From the NCBI GenBank assembly GCA_023398575.1, contig JAEWSC010000043.1:1-64000 (forward strand): a DNA stretch of 64,000 nucleotides, in the 5' to 3' direction. A model generated the notes under the pieces. It searched no databases and was not told the origin of the DNA. It saw only the letters and a program-made list of their open reading frames with translations. Each line of letters opens with the position of its first letter. Position 1 is the stretch's first letter. The stretch is from Bacillota bacterium. Lineage in GTDB: Bacteria > Bacillota > Clostridia > Christensenellales > Aristaeellaceae. Below are positions 25,687 through 33,778 of the stretch, in pieces. Made by a program: the position numbers and the translations under genes.

Positions 25687-25894
25687 ATTATCACGCCTTT
25701 CAAACAAGCATGCCGCTCGCAAAGTTGCAGATCCAGGCGCCGACGGATACTTTGGTAAAGATACCGTAAAGGCTCTCGCGCAGTATCAAAAGGCCAACCG
25801 GCTTGATCCGGCCGGCAGGGCAGGCCAAACCACCAAGTCGGTGCTCTGGCGTGAATATGGCTGTTATCTTTCTGAAAATGGATTCATGCAATAG
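25646..25894 (+). pseudogene. Peptidoglycan-binding domain fragment
   Basis: The frame carries DPGADGYFGKDTVKALAQYQ, a clear peptidoglycan-binding type 1 repeat, then KANRLDPAGRAGQTTKSVLW. It lacks a signal peptide and any start with a ribosome binding site, and follows the duplicated leader whose own start is closed. It is the remnant of a paralogue of the pseudogene at 22967. Confidence 0.7.
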
Positions 25895-25955
25895 CATGCA
25901 TATTCTGCGCTGATAAAATGAAAGTACGCAAATGCGTCCCTTCCGGCCTGAAGCG

Positions 25956-25984
25956 TTGACACCTCCTCCCTTGTGCCGTATGAT
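25956..25984 (+). promoter_or_regulatory. Promoter of the HAD phosphatase gene
   Basis: Perfect TTGACA (25956-25961), 17-bp spacer, TATGAT (25979-25984), about 25 bases before the start codon. Confidence 0.88.
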
Positions 25985-26009
25985 AAACGCATAAGGGAGG
26001 ATTTTTTGC

Positions 26010-26663
26010 ATGCCTTGGACCTATGTGCTTTGGGATTGGAACGGTACACTGCTTAACGACGTGCAGATCGCCGTCGATGTGAACAACAATATATTTCCCG
26101 GCTTTGGAATTAAGCCTTTAAAGAATGTGGCGGAATATCACCGCGTGTTTTGCTTCCCCGTTCGCGAGTATTACCGCGCCTTGGGGGTAACCGATGATAT
26201 GTTTGACGATGTGGCCAACGCCTGGATGCGTGGATATATGGAAAAGAGCAAAGCCTGCTCATTACAGCCCCACGCCATGGAAGCTTTGGAAGCATTCCAG
26301 CAAGCCGGGTTTGGACAAGCCATCCTCTCCGCCTCTAAGGTGGAAAATCTGCACATGCAGGTCGCCCAGTATCCCATCGGGCATTATTTTCAAGCGGCGC
26401 TGGGCCTGAGCCATATTTATGCCACCAGCAAGGTGGATTTGGCAAAAAGCTTTTTACAGGATCATGGTGTTGATCCTAAAAAGGCCATCTTCCTGGGCGA
26501 TACGCTGCACGATGCCGAAGTGGCGCAGGCTATCGGCTGCGCATGCCTGCTCATCGAGGGTGGGCATCAGGCCCGGCCTACATTGCTTGAAGCTGGCGTA
26601 CCCGTGTTTGAAAATCTTCAAGCTGCGAAAGAATACATTTTGCAAGAGGCACCGAATGCATAA
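26010..26663 (+). CDS. HAD-family hydrolase (phosphoglycolate-phosphatase-like)
   Basis: A 217-residue haloacid dehalogenase fold protein. Motif I is WDWNGTLL with the two Asp-type positions as D-W-N, motif II is the ILSAS Ser, and GVDPKKAIFLGDTLHDAEVA gives the lysine and the acidic motif IV. Helical cap residues lie between. It removes phosphate from a small metabolite; the substrate cannot be told. ATG 26010 has AGGGAGG upstream. It is followed 54 bp later by an MscS channel, probably co-transcribed. Confidence 0.88.
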   Translation: MPWTYVLWDWNGTLLNDVQIAVDVNNNIFPGFGIKPLKNVAEYHRVFCFPVREYYRALGVTDDMFDDVANAWMRGYMEKSKACSLQPHAMEALEAFQQAGFGQAILSASKVENLHMQVAQYPIGHYFQAALGLSHIYATSKVDLAKSFLQDHGVDPKKAIFLGDTLHDAEVAQAIGCACLLIEGGHQARPTLLEAGVPVFENLQAAKEYILQEAPNA

Positions 26664-26717
26664 TCATTCCTTGGAAGGAAAGATACTTCGCCCACAAAAT
26701 AAGAATGAGGTCACCGC

Positions 26718-27590
26718 ATGACACCGGCAACCCAGGCCCCTCAACTGATGGAAAGTGTAAACGATACCTTGGAAAACGCAGGCCAGGCCGCAGGGCAATT
26801 TATTAGCGACCTGCCCATGTGGCTGAGCAAATTACTGCTGGCAGGGTTTATCATTCTTCTTGGCGCGCTTTGCGTGCGCCTGGGCCGGCAATTGATCCGC
26901 GGAATGATGCGCACCAAGGAAGGCCGTACTCCCGGCCAGCGGGAGACACTACGCTCCCTGATTACCAGCGTGTTCAACTACATCATGTATTTTTTGATTG
27001 CCACCTTTGTGCTGGGTATCTTTGGTGTAAATGTCTCCTCCATGATTGCTGTGGCCGGCGTAGGCGGCGTGGCCATTGGCTTTGGCGCGCAAACTCTGGT
27101 GAAGGACGTGATCTCCGGCATTTTTCTTTGGATAGAGGGCAATGTCACAGTAGGAGATATTGTGGAGGTTAACGGCCTTTCCGGCGAAGTGGAATCCATC
27201 GGCCTGCGCACCACCTCTTTGCGCCACTTCAGCGGCAACCTGTACGTCATTCCTAACGGAGATATACGCACCGTTACCAACATGTCCCGTTCCTTCAAGC
27301 GGGCGATTGTGGACGTGCGCCTGCCCTACGAGGAGGATTTGGAAAAGCTGATGGCCCTTTTGGAGGATGAAATGAAAGCGGCCGGCAAAGCCATACAGGG
27401 CTTTACCGAACCGCCTGAGGTGGTTGGCATTTTATCCTTTGAAGCGGACTGCATCGTTGCCCGCATCACCGCATTGTGTCCCGTTAAGGAAAACTGGCGC
27501 ATCGAGCGGGAGCTGCGCCGGCGTGTGAAAACCCGCTTTGACAAAGAGGGTATCCAGATGCCGCATATTAAACGGATCACGGCTGAATGA
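26718..27590 (+). CDS. Small-conductance mechanosensitive channel, MscS family
   Basis: A 290-residue MscS protein. Three helices lie near residues 32-58, 75-100 and 108-142. The pore helix is Gly/Ala-rich (VAGVGGVAIGFGAQTLVKD). The cytoplasmic beta domain shows GDIVEVNGLSGEVESIGLRT and YVIPNGDI, the family signatures, and the C-terminal alpha-beta cage ends in KEGIQMPHIKRI. It opens under membrane tension to release solutes during hypo-osmotic shock. Confidence 0.96.
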   Translation: MTPATQAPQLMESVNDTLENAGQAAGQFISDLPMWLSKLLLAGFIILLGALCVRLGRQLIRGMMRTKEGRTPGQRETLRSLITSVFNYIMYFLIATFVLGIFGVNVSSMIAVAGVGGVAIGFGAQTLVKDVISGIFLWIEGNVTVGDIVEVNGLSGEVESIGLRTTSLRHFSGNLYVIPNGDIRTVTNMSRSFKRAIVDVRLPYEEDLEKLMALLEDEMKAAGKAIQGFTEPPEVVGILSFEADCIVARITALCPVKENWRIERELRRRVKTRFDKEGIQMPHIKRITAE

Positions 27591-27627
27591 ACCTTTTATA
27601 GACGCATATGTAAGGCGTCAGATTTGT

Positions 27628-28704
27628 CTACAGCGCCGCCTTTCCCTGTGCGGGAACATGCCCGGGATCGGTCTTAACGGCCACCTTCAGCTCATAGGAA
27701 TACAGAATCTCATCGGACGACACCAAGAAAAGGTGATCGTCCTTTTCATTGTAATAAAGAATCGGCTGCCCTGTACTTTCCGATATGCTGACCAGCCCAT
27801 CGATACTATCCACCGGGAGCATTGGCAGATCCGCATCCTTGGGATTTGCCTTAATGGCAACCAAACTGCCCTTGCACTTATGCATTGCCTGTTTGAGCAG
27901 CGCCGTCTCCTGCTCCTGTACGGGAGGCGTAAAGAAAAGAAATACAGCAACCGTTATCAGCAGCATCAACACTGCCGCACCAAGATAGAACAATGTCGCG
28001 CTATTGTTTCCTCTTGCCGATGCCCTATCTTGGTTCGACATAGAAAATTCCATCTTATCAGACGGAGATCCGGATATTTCAAAAACATTGCTATCCAAAG
28101 GTATGGTCAAAGCAAGAGACTGGCTTTTCAGAATTCTGCCACTGCCCGATTCCATAACGGCATCTATATCAATATTCAAGTCCATTTTTGATGAAACGCC
28201 TATACGGTAATCACTTTGAAAGGTCTGGATAATATGGGTATAGGGTGTTAATGACAATTCAAATTGCTTCACATCACTTGCAGCATTTGCGGATAGCTCC
28301 GCAGAGCCTTGGTTAATTCGTGGATATTCCTGCATCAACAGAAGACCACTGCTGCTTGCATCAGAATTAGCCCGCAAAACCCCATCTACACGATAATTAA
28401 TTTTCACAACTGTATCATCAGATGCACTATCCAGTGCAATTTTCATATCGAATTGAATTTTGTCAACCAGTTCCCGTATGAAGGTGTAATCACTTCCCAA
28501 CTCTTTGGTTGGAAAGAATGGGTTGTCCTTCAAACGGACCTTCCAGGAAATATCGCTTCTAACTGTGCCCAGATAAGTTGCTCCCTCAGAACCTTTCAAT
28601 CCGGCATTGGCTAGATACGCAAGGGCCAGCGCTGCGAGCATAAACACTAAGGGAAAAATGGATATGACCCTATACCAAAGCATCGGAACCTTGATTTTCT
28701 TCAT
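27628..28704 (-). CDS. DUF5305-like membrane protein
   Basis: A 358-residue protein with helices at about 11-33 and 236-260 around an outer domain of about 200 residues, and a C-terminal cytoplasmic part. The layout (NPFFPTKELGSDYTFIRELV and LSLTPYTHIIQTFQSDYRIG in the outer part) fits DUF5305 proteins, which often lie beside SipW-type signal peptidases. It starts 11 bp after the SipW-like gene ends, so it is the last gene of that operon. Role unknown; maybe assembly or anchoring of the exported proteins. Confidence 0.75.
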   Translation of the reverse strand: MKKIKVPMLWYRVISIFPLVFMLAALALAYLANAGLKGSEGATYLGTVRSDISWKVRLKDNPFFPTKELGSDYTFIRELVDKIQFDMKIALDSASDDTVVKINYRVDGVLRANSDASSSGLLLMQEYPRINQGSAELSANAASDVKQFELSLTPYTHIIQTFQSDYRIGVSSKMDLNIDIDAVMESGSGRILKSQSLALTIPLDSNVFEISGSPSDKMEFSMSNQDRASARGNNSATLFYLGAAVLMLLITVAVFLFFTPPVQEQETALLKQAMHKCKGSLVAIKANPKDADLPMLPVDSIDGLVSISESTGQPILYYNEKDDHLFLVSSDEILYSYELKVAVKTDPGHVPAQGKAAL

Positions 28705-28715
28705 TAGCTCTACTC

Positions 28716-29978
28716 CTACTTACGACCGGTCTGCACCGGCACAGACTCGGATGAGTCGATTTTTTGAACGGTGAGAGACAGCAGTCCAACATATGGAATT
28801 ATTTGTACAACCTTCCCAACAATTTGTGATTCTTGTACGGCACTCGTGTCTGGGGAGTCATTGTTATCGCCTTTGAGAATATAGCTGTTCCCTTTAGCAG
28901 AGGATTGTATTGTCATAATGCGATGGACGATTTGGTACCCATGGGTCTGATACGCGATAACGTCTCCCACCTTCAAGGTCTTTGCATCTGTATTTTGAAG
29001 GATTACCATATCTCCGGGCCGAATCACAGGAAGCATACTGCCCGTGGCAATAACCATAGGTCGAACCGGTAGCAAACCCAGAGAAAATGAAAACACTAAT
29101 GCCATAAATACTAGAAGACCGGTCCATGCATACGGATTGGTTCGCGTCTTTTTGCGGATTTTCCGTCTGCCTTTTCGTATACGATCAGCAAAACCTGATT
29201 GTTGCATAGCAATCATTGCAAAGACGGTGAATGCCGCGCCGAGCATCATATTTGTCTGCCATCCAGATTTGGGATAGGCTGGAAGGAGCCATTGAGCTGC
29301 CTCTGGTACGAGCCGGAAAATGAGCGGCGGCAGAAACCCGGCCATCTTTGAAATCCACGTCAGAAAGACAACCGTGCATATCCCAGGCAAAAGCGTACCA
29401 CCTATGCACTGAAACAATGTGCTCCAATTGGAAAATGCATCCTGCACTTTTGCAAAATTCAATGAATATGCAAAAAAGGAAAATGCGGCGACAATTGTCA
29501 TCCAATGCTTATTGGAATCATCGTATCGTAATATGTAGGCGCGTGTGTATTCCTGCGCTGCTATGATTCCGCCAAATAAAACGATGTTTTTCATTATGCT
29601 AAAGACTGAATGAGAGTATGGGGAATACCCAAAACCGTCAGCATAACCACTGATCCACCACAACACTAGGTATACTCCAGCTAAAAGTGAAACATATATA
29701 AGTGTTCCTTCCCGAATCTTCCGACTTGCTATTATAGCAGATCGACAATGTAAAAAAGCCGGAATGGATACAATCAGCCAGAATGCCAACTCATACCAGC
29801 CCAGAGGAATGATATACTTCCCGACTGTCATCACATTGATGGCTGCAAGCACAATCAAAGCCGTCTTCATCGAGTGTCTTAACGCTCGCTTCCGTTGTGT
29901 TATAAGGCTTTTCAGCCTGTCTTTCAGGCATGTCGAACAACACCCGTTATCCTTATTGATCAGTTGTCTGACTGTCAA
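28716..29978 (-). CDS. SipW/ER-type signal peptidase I with an extra membrane domain
   Basis: 420 residues. The C-terminal domain is a type I signal peptidase: ATGSMLPVIRPGD with the catalytic Ser at about 314, and YQIVHRIM with His at about 352 in place of the bacterial Lys. This Ser-His dyad marks the ER/SipW/archaeal type. A final helix follows. The first 300 residues hold about seven additional membrane helices, longer than SipW alone (about 190 residues). It would cut the signal peptides of the two exported proteins encoded upstream. The start is uncertain (TTG 29978; an ATG at residue 36 is the alternative). Confidence 0.88.
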   Translation of the reverse strand: MTVRQLINKDNGCCSTCLKDRLKSLITQRKRALRHSMKTALIVLAAINVMTVGKYIIPLGWYELAFWLIVSIPAFLHCRSAIIASRKIREGTLIYVSLLAGVYLVLWWISGYADGFGYSPYSHSVFSIMKNIVLFGGIIAAQEYTRAYILRYDDSNKHWMTIVAAFSFFAYSLNFAKVQDAFSNWSTLFQCIGGTLLPGICTVVFLTWISKMAGFLPPLIFRLVPEAAQWLLPAYPKSGWQTNMMLGAAFTVFAMIAMQQSGFADRIRKGRRKIRKKTRTNPYAWTGLLVFMALVFSFSLGLLPVRPMVIATGSMLPVIRPGDMVILQNTDAKTLKVGDVIAYQTHGYQIVHRIMTIQSSAKGNSYILKGDNNDSPDTSAVQESQIVGKVVQIIPYVGLLSLTVQKIDSSESVPVQTGRK

Positions 29979-30039
29979 GCACTTCCGCCTACGGCTTCGA
30001 TGCCTCCTGTGTTGCAGGCAGTGGCTCGGATGGAGGCTC

Positions 30040-31371
30040 TTAAGCAGGCGCAGATTCCGGTACTGCTGTTTCTATAGAAGGCAGCGCCGATTCCGGCGGC
30101 AATTCTTGTGTTTTGAATTCTGGCTCAGTCGTGATCTCAGGAACAGCCGATTGATCAAGGGTTGCAGCTGGCGTACTTTCCAACGCTGAAGTAGGCTCAA
30201 TAATCTCTGTTGGAGCAGGCTCAGGTGTCGGCTCAAGCGTGGGCTCTGGCGTTGGCCCAGGTGTCGGCTCTGGCGTTGGCCCAAGTGTCGGCTCTGGCGT
30301 GGGCTCAAGTGTCGGCTCTGGCGTTGAATCAGGTGCCGTTACAACAGTTGGTACTGTTGTCGGTACTGTTGATGGTTCCAATGTCGGATGAGGCGTAGGT
30401 AAAACAGCTCCTGCTTCATCTACCGCAATAATTACCTCGGTCGGTACCGATGTTTGGGCAGGCGCTTGAGCGATTACCTGTGCCACCAGCAGTATGGCAT
30501 ATGTCCGGCACTCATTGGTTTCTAGATTTTCTGCCTTAAAAAATACTTTGAACTCACGAGCGCATGACATCCCCGACAGGTTTTCCAAATCCAGTTCCGA
30601 AGCATCTAGCTGCCACCCATGATCCAAATATGCGGATATGACCCCGGTTTGCCCTGGTGACAAGCGCACAGAAGTGTCGCTGAGTGTGCCGTCCGTATCA
30701 TTGCGAAAACTTTGTTCTATGGCACCGGCAGCAGTCATACGAGTCAGCAATATGTCAGAACCGGTTGTATTGTCAAACCGGATGCCCGCGCCCATGCGAA
30801 TGCTCATGTCTGCTAAAATAGCAGAACCTGGCAAACCATTCTGCTCTACAAAAACACTTCCATATGCAACTAGTGTATTCTTCTCCAAATGACATGCCGG
30901 TTTTTCTTCCTTTTCTTTTGTGTTTCCTGACCGGTCAGTATATACACTGGAGAAGAAAGGCACCAATTGGCCTGCGTAACTGCTGCTAACTGTAAAAATC
31001 GTCTTTGAAATGGATATCTTTGCTTCCGGTTCTTCCATTATCGGAGCAGTTGTGGGATCCTGCGGGCCTTGGCTTTCATCTGGCAATGCTCTAGGTTCAG
31101 CCGTTACCGGCGGATCCACCTGTAGCTCAGTTTCATTTTCACTCTCGGGCCCTGCTGTTGCTGAAGGCATCTCATTTTCAAGCGAGCAAGTAGCCTCCGG
31201 ATTCGTTATGCTGCTATCATCTGGAGATGCAACAGTTGTAGGCACAATAACCGAAACCCATCCCTGTAAACTCAATGAATCAGAATACGCACCATATCCA
31301 ATGGTTGCATACAAAAGAAAGATAACCGCAACTACAATTATGACAAAAAAACGGTATATCCCTTGCCTCAT
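30040..31371 (-). CDS. Exported adhesin-like protein with SipW-type signal and Pro/Glu/Thr repeats
   Basis: 443 residues. The N-terminal helix ends in IGYGAYSDSLSL, the same tag as in the TasA-like protein encoded upstream (VGYAAFSDSLTV), so both are likely clients of the SipW-like peptidase. A Ser/Glu/Pro-rich stretch is followed by a folded middle domain (about 120-290) and a C-terminal low-complexity arm with tandem PEPT/LGPT/LEPT units (about 340-400). There is no LPxTG. It may play the part of TapA, the matrix-fibre anchor, but no sequence match to TapA is claimed. Confidence 0.78.
   Translation of the reverse strand: MRQGIYRFFVIIVVAVIFLLYATIGYGAYSDSLSLQGWVSVIVPTTVASPDDSSITNPEATCSLENEMPSATAGPESENETELQVDPPVTAEPRALPDESQGPQDPTTAPIMEEPEAKISISKTIFTVSSSYAGQLVPFFSSVYTDRSGNTKEKEEKPACHLEKNTLVAYGSVFVEQNGLPGSAILADMSIRMGAGIRFDNTTGSDILLTRMTAAGAIEQSFRNDTDGTLSDTSVRLSPGQTGVISAYLDHGWQLDASELDLENLSGMSCAREFKVFFKAENLETNECRTYAILLVAQVIAQAPAQTSVPTEVIIAVDEAGAVLPTPHPTLEPSTVPTTVPTVVTAPDSTPEPTLEPTPEPTLGPTPEPTPGPTPEPTLEPTPEPAPTEIIEPTSALESTPAATLDQSAVPEITTEPEFKTQELPPESALPSIETAVPESAPA
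30217..30330 (-). repeat. Low-complexity tandem repeat in the adhesin-like gene
   Basis: Degenerate 12- and 18-base units of the type GGCTCTGGCGTTGGCCCA (plus-strand view) encode PTPEP/TLEP/TLGP motifs. Such arrays change length by slippage. Confidence 0.85.
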
Positions 31372-31484
31372 GCGATTTCTTCCTTTCTATGCCTAACCAT
31401 TGTAGGGCTTTGCCGGTATGAGAATATGGTTTAGCCATGCGCTCATACCGGCTCATGCTCTTGCTATATACCCAAGCCTATGCT

Positions 31485-32021
31485 TTACTCCTGAGTGTAG
31501 ATAACGGTGGCTTTAATGGTAAAGGGCAGATCTACAAATGGCGTCGTCACACCTTCATCCTGTTTGGAATACTCATCCTTCAACTTGAGGTTGATGGTGA
31601 AGGGCTTCGCATAACCATCCTGCTTCCAGGGAGCCAACAGAGACGGAGCATCAAACCATACATCGAAATACTTCGCGGCATCATCCAACTTGATGCTTCC
31701 AAACTTGGCATTGATGGAACCATGGTTTTCGATCGTTCCCGTAGCAGTGTATACCTTGCCGGGCACTACGTTCATGAAACCAAACAGAAGGATATCTTCG
31801 CGACTTTGAAGCGGCCCCCTGCTCTTCTCTGATTCCTGGATATCAAGCTTAAGCTCCGCTTCGGCACCTTCCGCTACCATCCTTGCAAATTGCACATCAA
31901 ATGTGGCAGAAGCAGCGCCGCCGAATACGGTCAGCGAATCGCTAAACGCAGCGTAACCAACGGCGGTAACCATCATCATGACAACCAGGGAGATGACTGC
32001 AAGCTTCCTCTTGTTCTTCAT
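31485..32021 (-). CDS. TasA/CalY-like secreted matrix protein
   Basis: 178 residues from ATG 32021, which has AAAAGGAG upstream. The signal region MKNKRKLAVISLVVMMMVTA ends in VGYAAFSDSL, typical of SipW substrates. The mature part (ATFDVQFARMVAEGAEAELK, VPGKVYTATGTIENHGS, VDLPFTIKATVIYTQE) has the beta-rich pattern of TasA/CalY, the fibre-forming biofilm proteins. It is the first gene of a four-gene operon and follows a c-di-GMP riboswitch leader. TasA itself is about 260 residues, so this is a short member. Confidence 0.82.
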   Translation of the reverse strand: MKNKRKLAVISLVVMMMVTAVGYAAFSDSLTVFGGAASATFDVQFARMVAEGAEAELKLDIQESEKSRGPLQSREDILLFGFMNVVPGKVYTATGTIENHGSINAKFGSIKLDDAAKYFDVWFDAPSLLAPWKQDGYAKPFTINLKLKDEYSKQDEGVTTPFVDLPFTIKATVIYTQE

Positions 32022-32203
32022 TGTGTTTTCTCCTTTTCTTTCCCTAACATTTTCCATGTAGTCTGTTCTTGCCAATAGAATTGCTGCCCGCCCATACTGT
32101 GTGAAGACCGCCGTGCACTGCAGCCTATATGAAGCTTTCGCTTCCAGCCGGACGTATCGCATCCTCCCACGCTGCCGCGAATGCATCGCCCTTCCGCCGG
32201 CAG

Positions 32204-32266
32204 CAAAAAGGAGGCTTTTGCGAAACCGCAGCTGTCCTGCCGCTTTCATTTCGCATAAGCCTCCTT
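32204..32266 (-). terminator. Leader terminator between riboswitch and TasA-like gene
   Basis: An 18-bp stem with one mismatch (32266-32249 with 32225-32208 on the minus strand) closes a 23-base loop and is followed by TTTTT. It stands about 160 bases after the riboswitch and about 185 bases before the TasA-like start, so it would block the operon unless bypassed. Confidence 0.85.
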
Positions 32267-32427
32267 GTGAATTTTCTCCTTCAGAGGAGCTTTCCCGATA
32301 TGCCGCTGCGGGCAATTCATGCGGGAAGCAATCTTCACCAAGCAAGGTTTGAGCTAAATGGTATCCTCTCCGGCGCCATGCCCTGAACAGCAAATTGCCG
32401 TATCAAGACCGGTTTCCCTTTCAGCGG

Positions 32428-32534
32428 CTTTCACCGCTTGTTCGGCAGCAAGGCTGCCATGCAGGTTTATCCTGCGAAGGCCCTGTTGCTTTGCGTCCCA
32501 GGTTTTCACCTGGTTTGCCCTTATCGCGTGAAAG
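32428..32534 (-). ncRNA. Cyclic-di-GMP-I (GEMM-I) riboswitch
   Basis: The minus strand carries the full GEMM-I core: GGGCAAACC, then a perfect 6-bp stem capped by a GAAA tetraloop (CCAGGT-GAAA-ACCTGG), then GGGACGCAAAGC, a spacer with AACAGGGCCT, and a P3 hairpin GGCAGCCTTGCTGCCG. The closing helix P1 is CTTTCACGC with GCGGTGAAAG. The 3' strand of P1 can instead pair in AGCGG/CCGCT, a likely switch. The RNA lies in the leader of the TasA-like operon. Confidence 0.93.
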
Positions 32535-32824
32535 AGCCCGCAGGCTACACCGCCAGATCATTGGATTTGCGGCTGACAATCACACGGTTCCATGCATCTA
32601 TCCATAACGGCACTTCAAGCCGCGGTATGGATCATCGTCTACCCGCTCTCATCTCTTTCCATTCCTTAACGTCATTTCTCTAGCACATCCCGGTTCTTCT
32701 GGAAGTGTGGCCCTTGTGTTCCATTTCTTACCACGCGTATCATGTCCACTTTTCGGGGCGAGTATACAACATTATTTTTTTAATGTAAAGCCTCAAAATG
32801 TCATTTCTTACATCTTGTACCTTT

Positions 32825-32831
32825 TTCGACA
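32825..32831 (-). promoter_or_regulatory. Candidate Spo0A box upstream of matrix genes
   Basis: TGTCGAA on the minus strand, in the 1-kb gap between the divergent TasA-like and polysaccharide operons. Chance matches of this 7-mer are expected in a window of this size. Confidence 0.25.
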
Positions 32832-32988
32832 AACGTTCTATTTATGCGCAATTTGTTCTCTCATAAATCGCACTTATTTCTTATGCTACACTCATTATGC
32901 AAGTTGCATAATTCCTATGCTGCTTGCATTGTAAAGCTTCCTTTATACATACTGGAAACGTCAATTGGCATGCTTCATTCCCGATCAT

Positions 32989-33017
32989 TTGACATTGCTT
33001 TAGCCCTGTGCTACCAT
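32989..33017 (+). promoter_or_regulatory. Promoter of the polysaccharide operon
   Basis: Perfect TTGACA (32989-32994), 17-bp spacer, TACCAT (33012-33017). Transcription would start about 45 bases before ATG 33068. Confidence 0.75.
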
Positions 33018-33067
33018 AACTACGCTTGTACATACCGCACTTATTACATCCTCAAGGAGGCGCTTTT

Positions 33068-33778
33068 ATGCGTCAACCGCTCCCCATACTGCCCAGGTGG
33101 GAAGGCCCGTTATCCCATCCCTTTTACAGCCATGTTATAAAGCGTGTATTGGACTTTTTACTGGCGCTTATCTTGCTCATTCCCGGTCTGGTACTGATGA
33201 TTCCTGTGGCCATCGCCGTTCGGCTGGATTCCAAGGGGCCAATATTCTACCGCGCGCCAAGAGGCGGTTATCACAACAAAACCTTTTACATATTCAAATT
33301 CCGCACCATGGTGCAAAACGCCGACAAGACCGGCGGTACCACTGCCTTAAACGATGCGCGCATTACGCGTGTAGGCCGTATTTTGCGCAAAACCAAGCTG
33401 GATGAGATTCCACAATTGTTCAATATTCTAAAAGGCGAAATGAGCTTTATCGGCCCCAGGCCGGAGCTGCTTTTATACACCATGCGCTATACCCGTGATC
33501 AAGAGTGCATTTTATGGGTGCGCCCCGGCATCAGCGACGAAAGCTCCCTGGTATACATCAGCCAGGACGAAATGGTGGGCACCGACAATCCGGTAGAGAA
33601 TTACGAAAAATTCATATTGGCCCACAAGAATGCCCTGCGGGTGGAGTATGCCCTGAACCAAAATTTTGCATTGGATATGAAGCTGCTTTTCAGAACCATC
33701 GCCGGCGTGTTCCACAAAGCCAAACGGGTGGTCCGGGAAGAAGCCCAAAAGACAACGCCCGGAAAGGAACAGGCATGA
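33068..33778 (+). CDS. Undecaprenyl-phosphate sugar phosphotransferase (bacterial sugar transferase family)
   Basis: 236 residues from ATG 33068 behind AAGGAGG. One N-terminal membrane helix (RVLDFLLALILLIPGLVLMI) is followed by the transferase core: PIFYRAPRGGYHNKTFYIFK-type start, FKFRTMVQNAD, TRVGRILRKTKLDEIPQL, FNILKGEMSFIGPRPE. It loads the first sugar phosphate onto undecaprenyl phosphate at the inner membrane. It is the short, one-helix form. First gene of a surface-glycan operon; it overlaps the next gene by ATGA. Confidence 0.93.
   Translation: MRQPLPILPRWEGPLSHPFYSHVIKRVLDFLLALILLIPGLVLMIPVAIAVRLDSKGPIFYRAPRGGYHNKTFYIFKFRTMVQNADKTGGTTALNDARITRVGRILRKTKLDEIPQLFNILKGEMSFIGPRPELLLYTMRYTRDQECILWVRPGISDESSLVYISQDEMVGTDNPVENYEKFILAHKNALRVEYALNQNFALDMKLLFRTIAGVFHKAKRVVREEAQKTTPGKEQA

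Noticed and set aside
30217..30330. Regular short repeats that might suggest a CRISPR-like array
   Set aside because: They are in frame with and encode Pro/Glu/Thr repeats of the adhesin-like protein; there are no constant-length spacers and no cas genes.
32021..32393. Extension of the TasA-like frame upstream to 32393
   Set aside because: The extension crosses the leader terminator, has no RBS, and the real start at 32021 has a strong RBS followed by a signal peptide.
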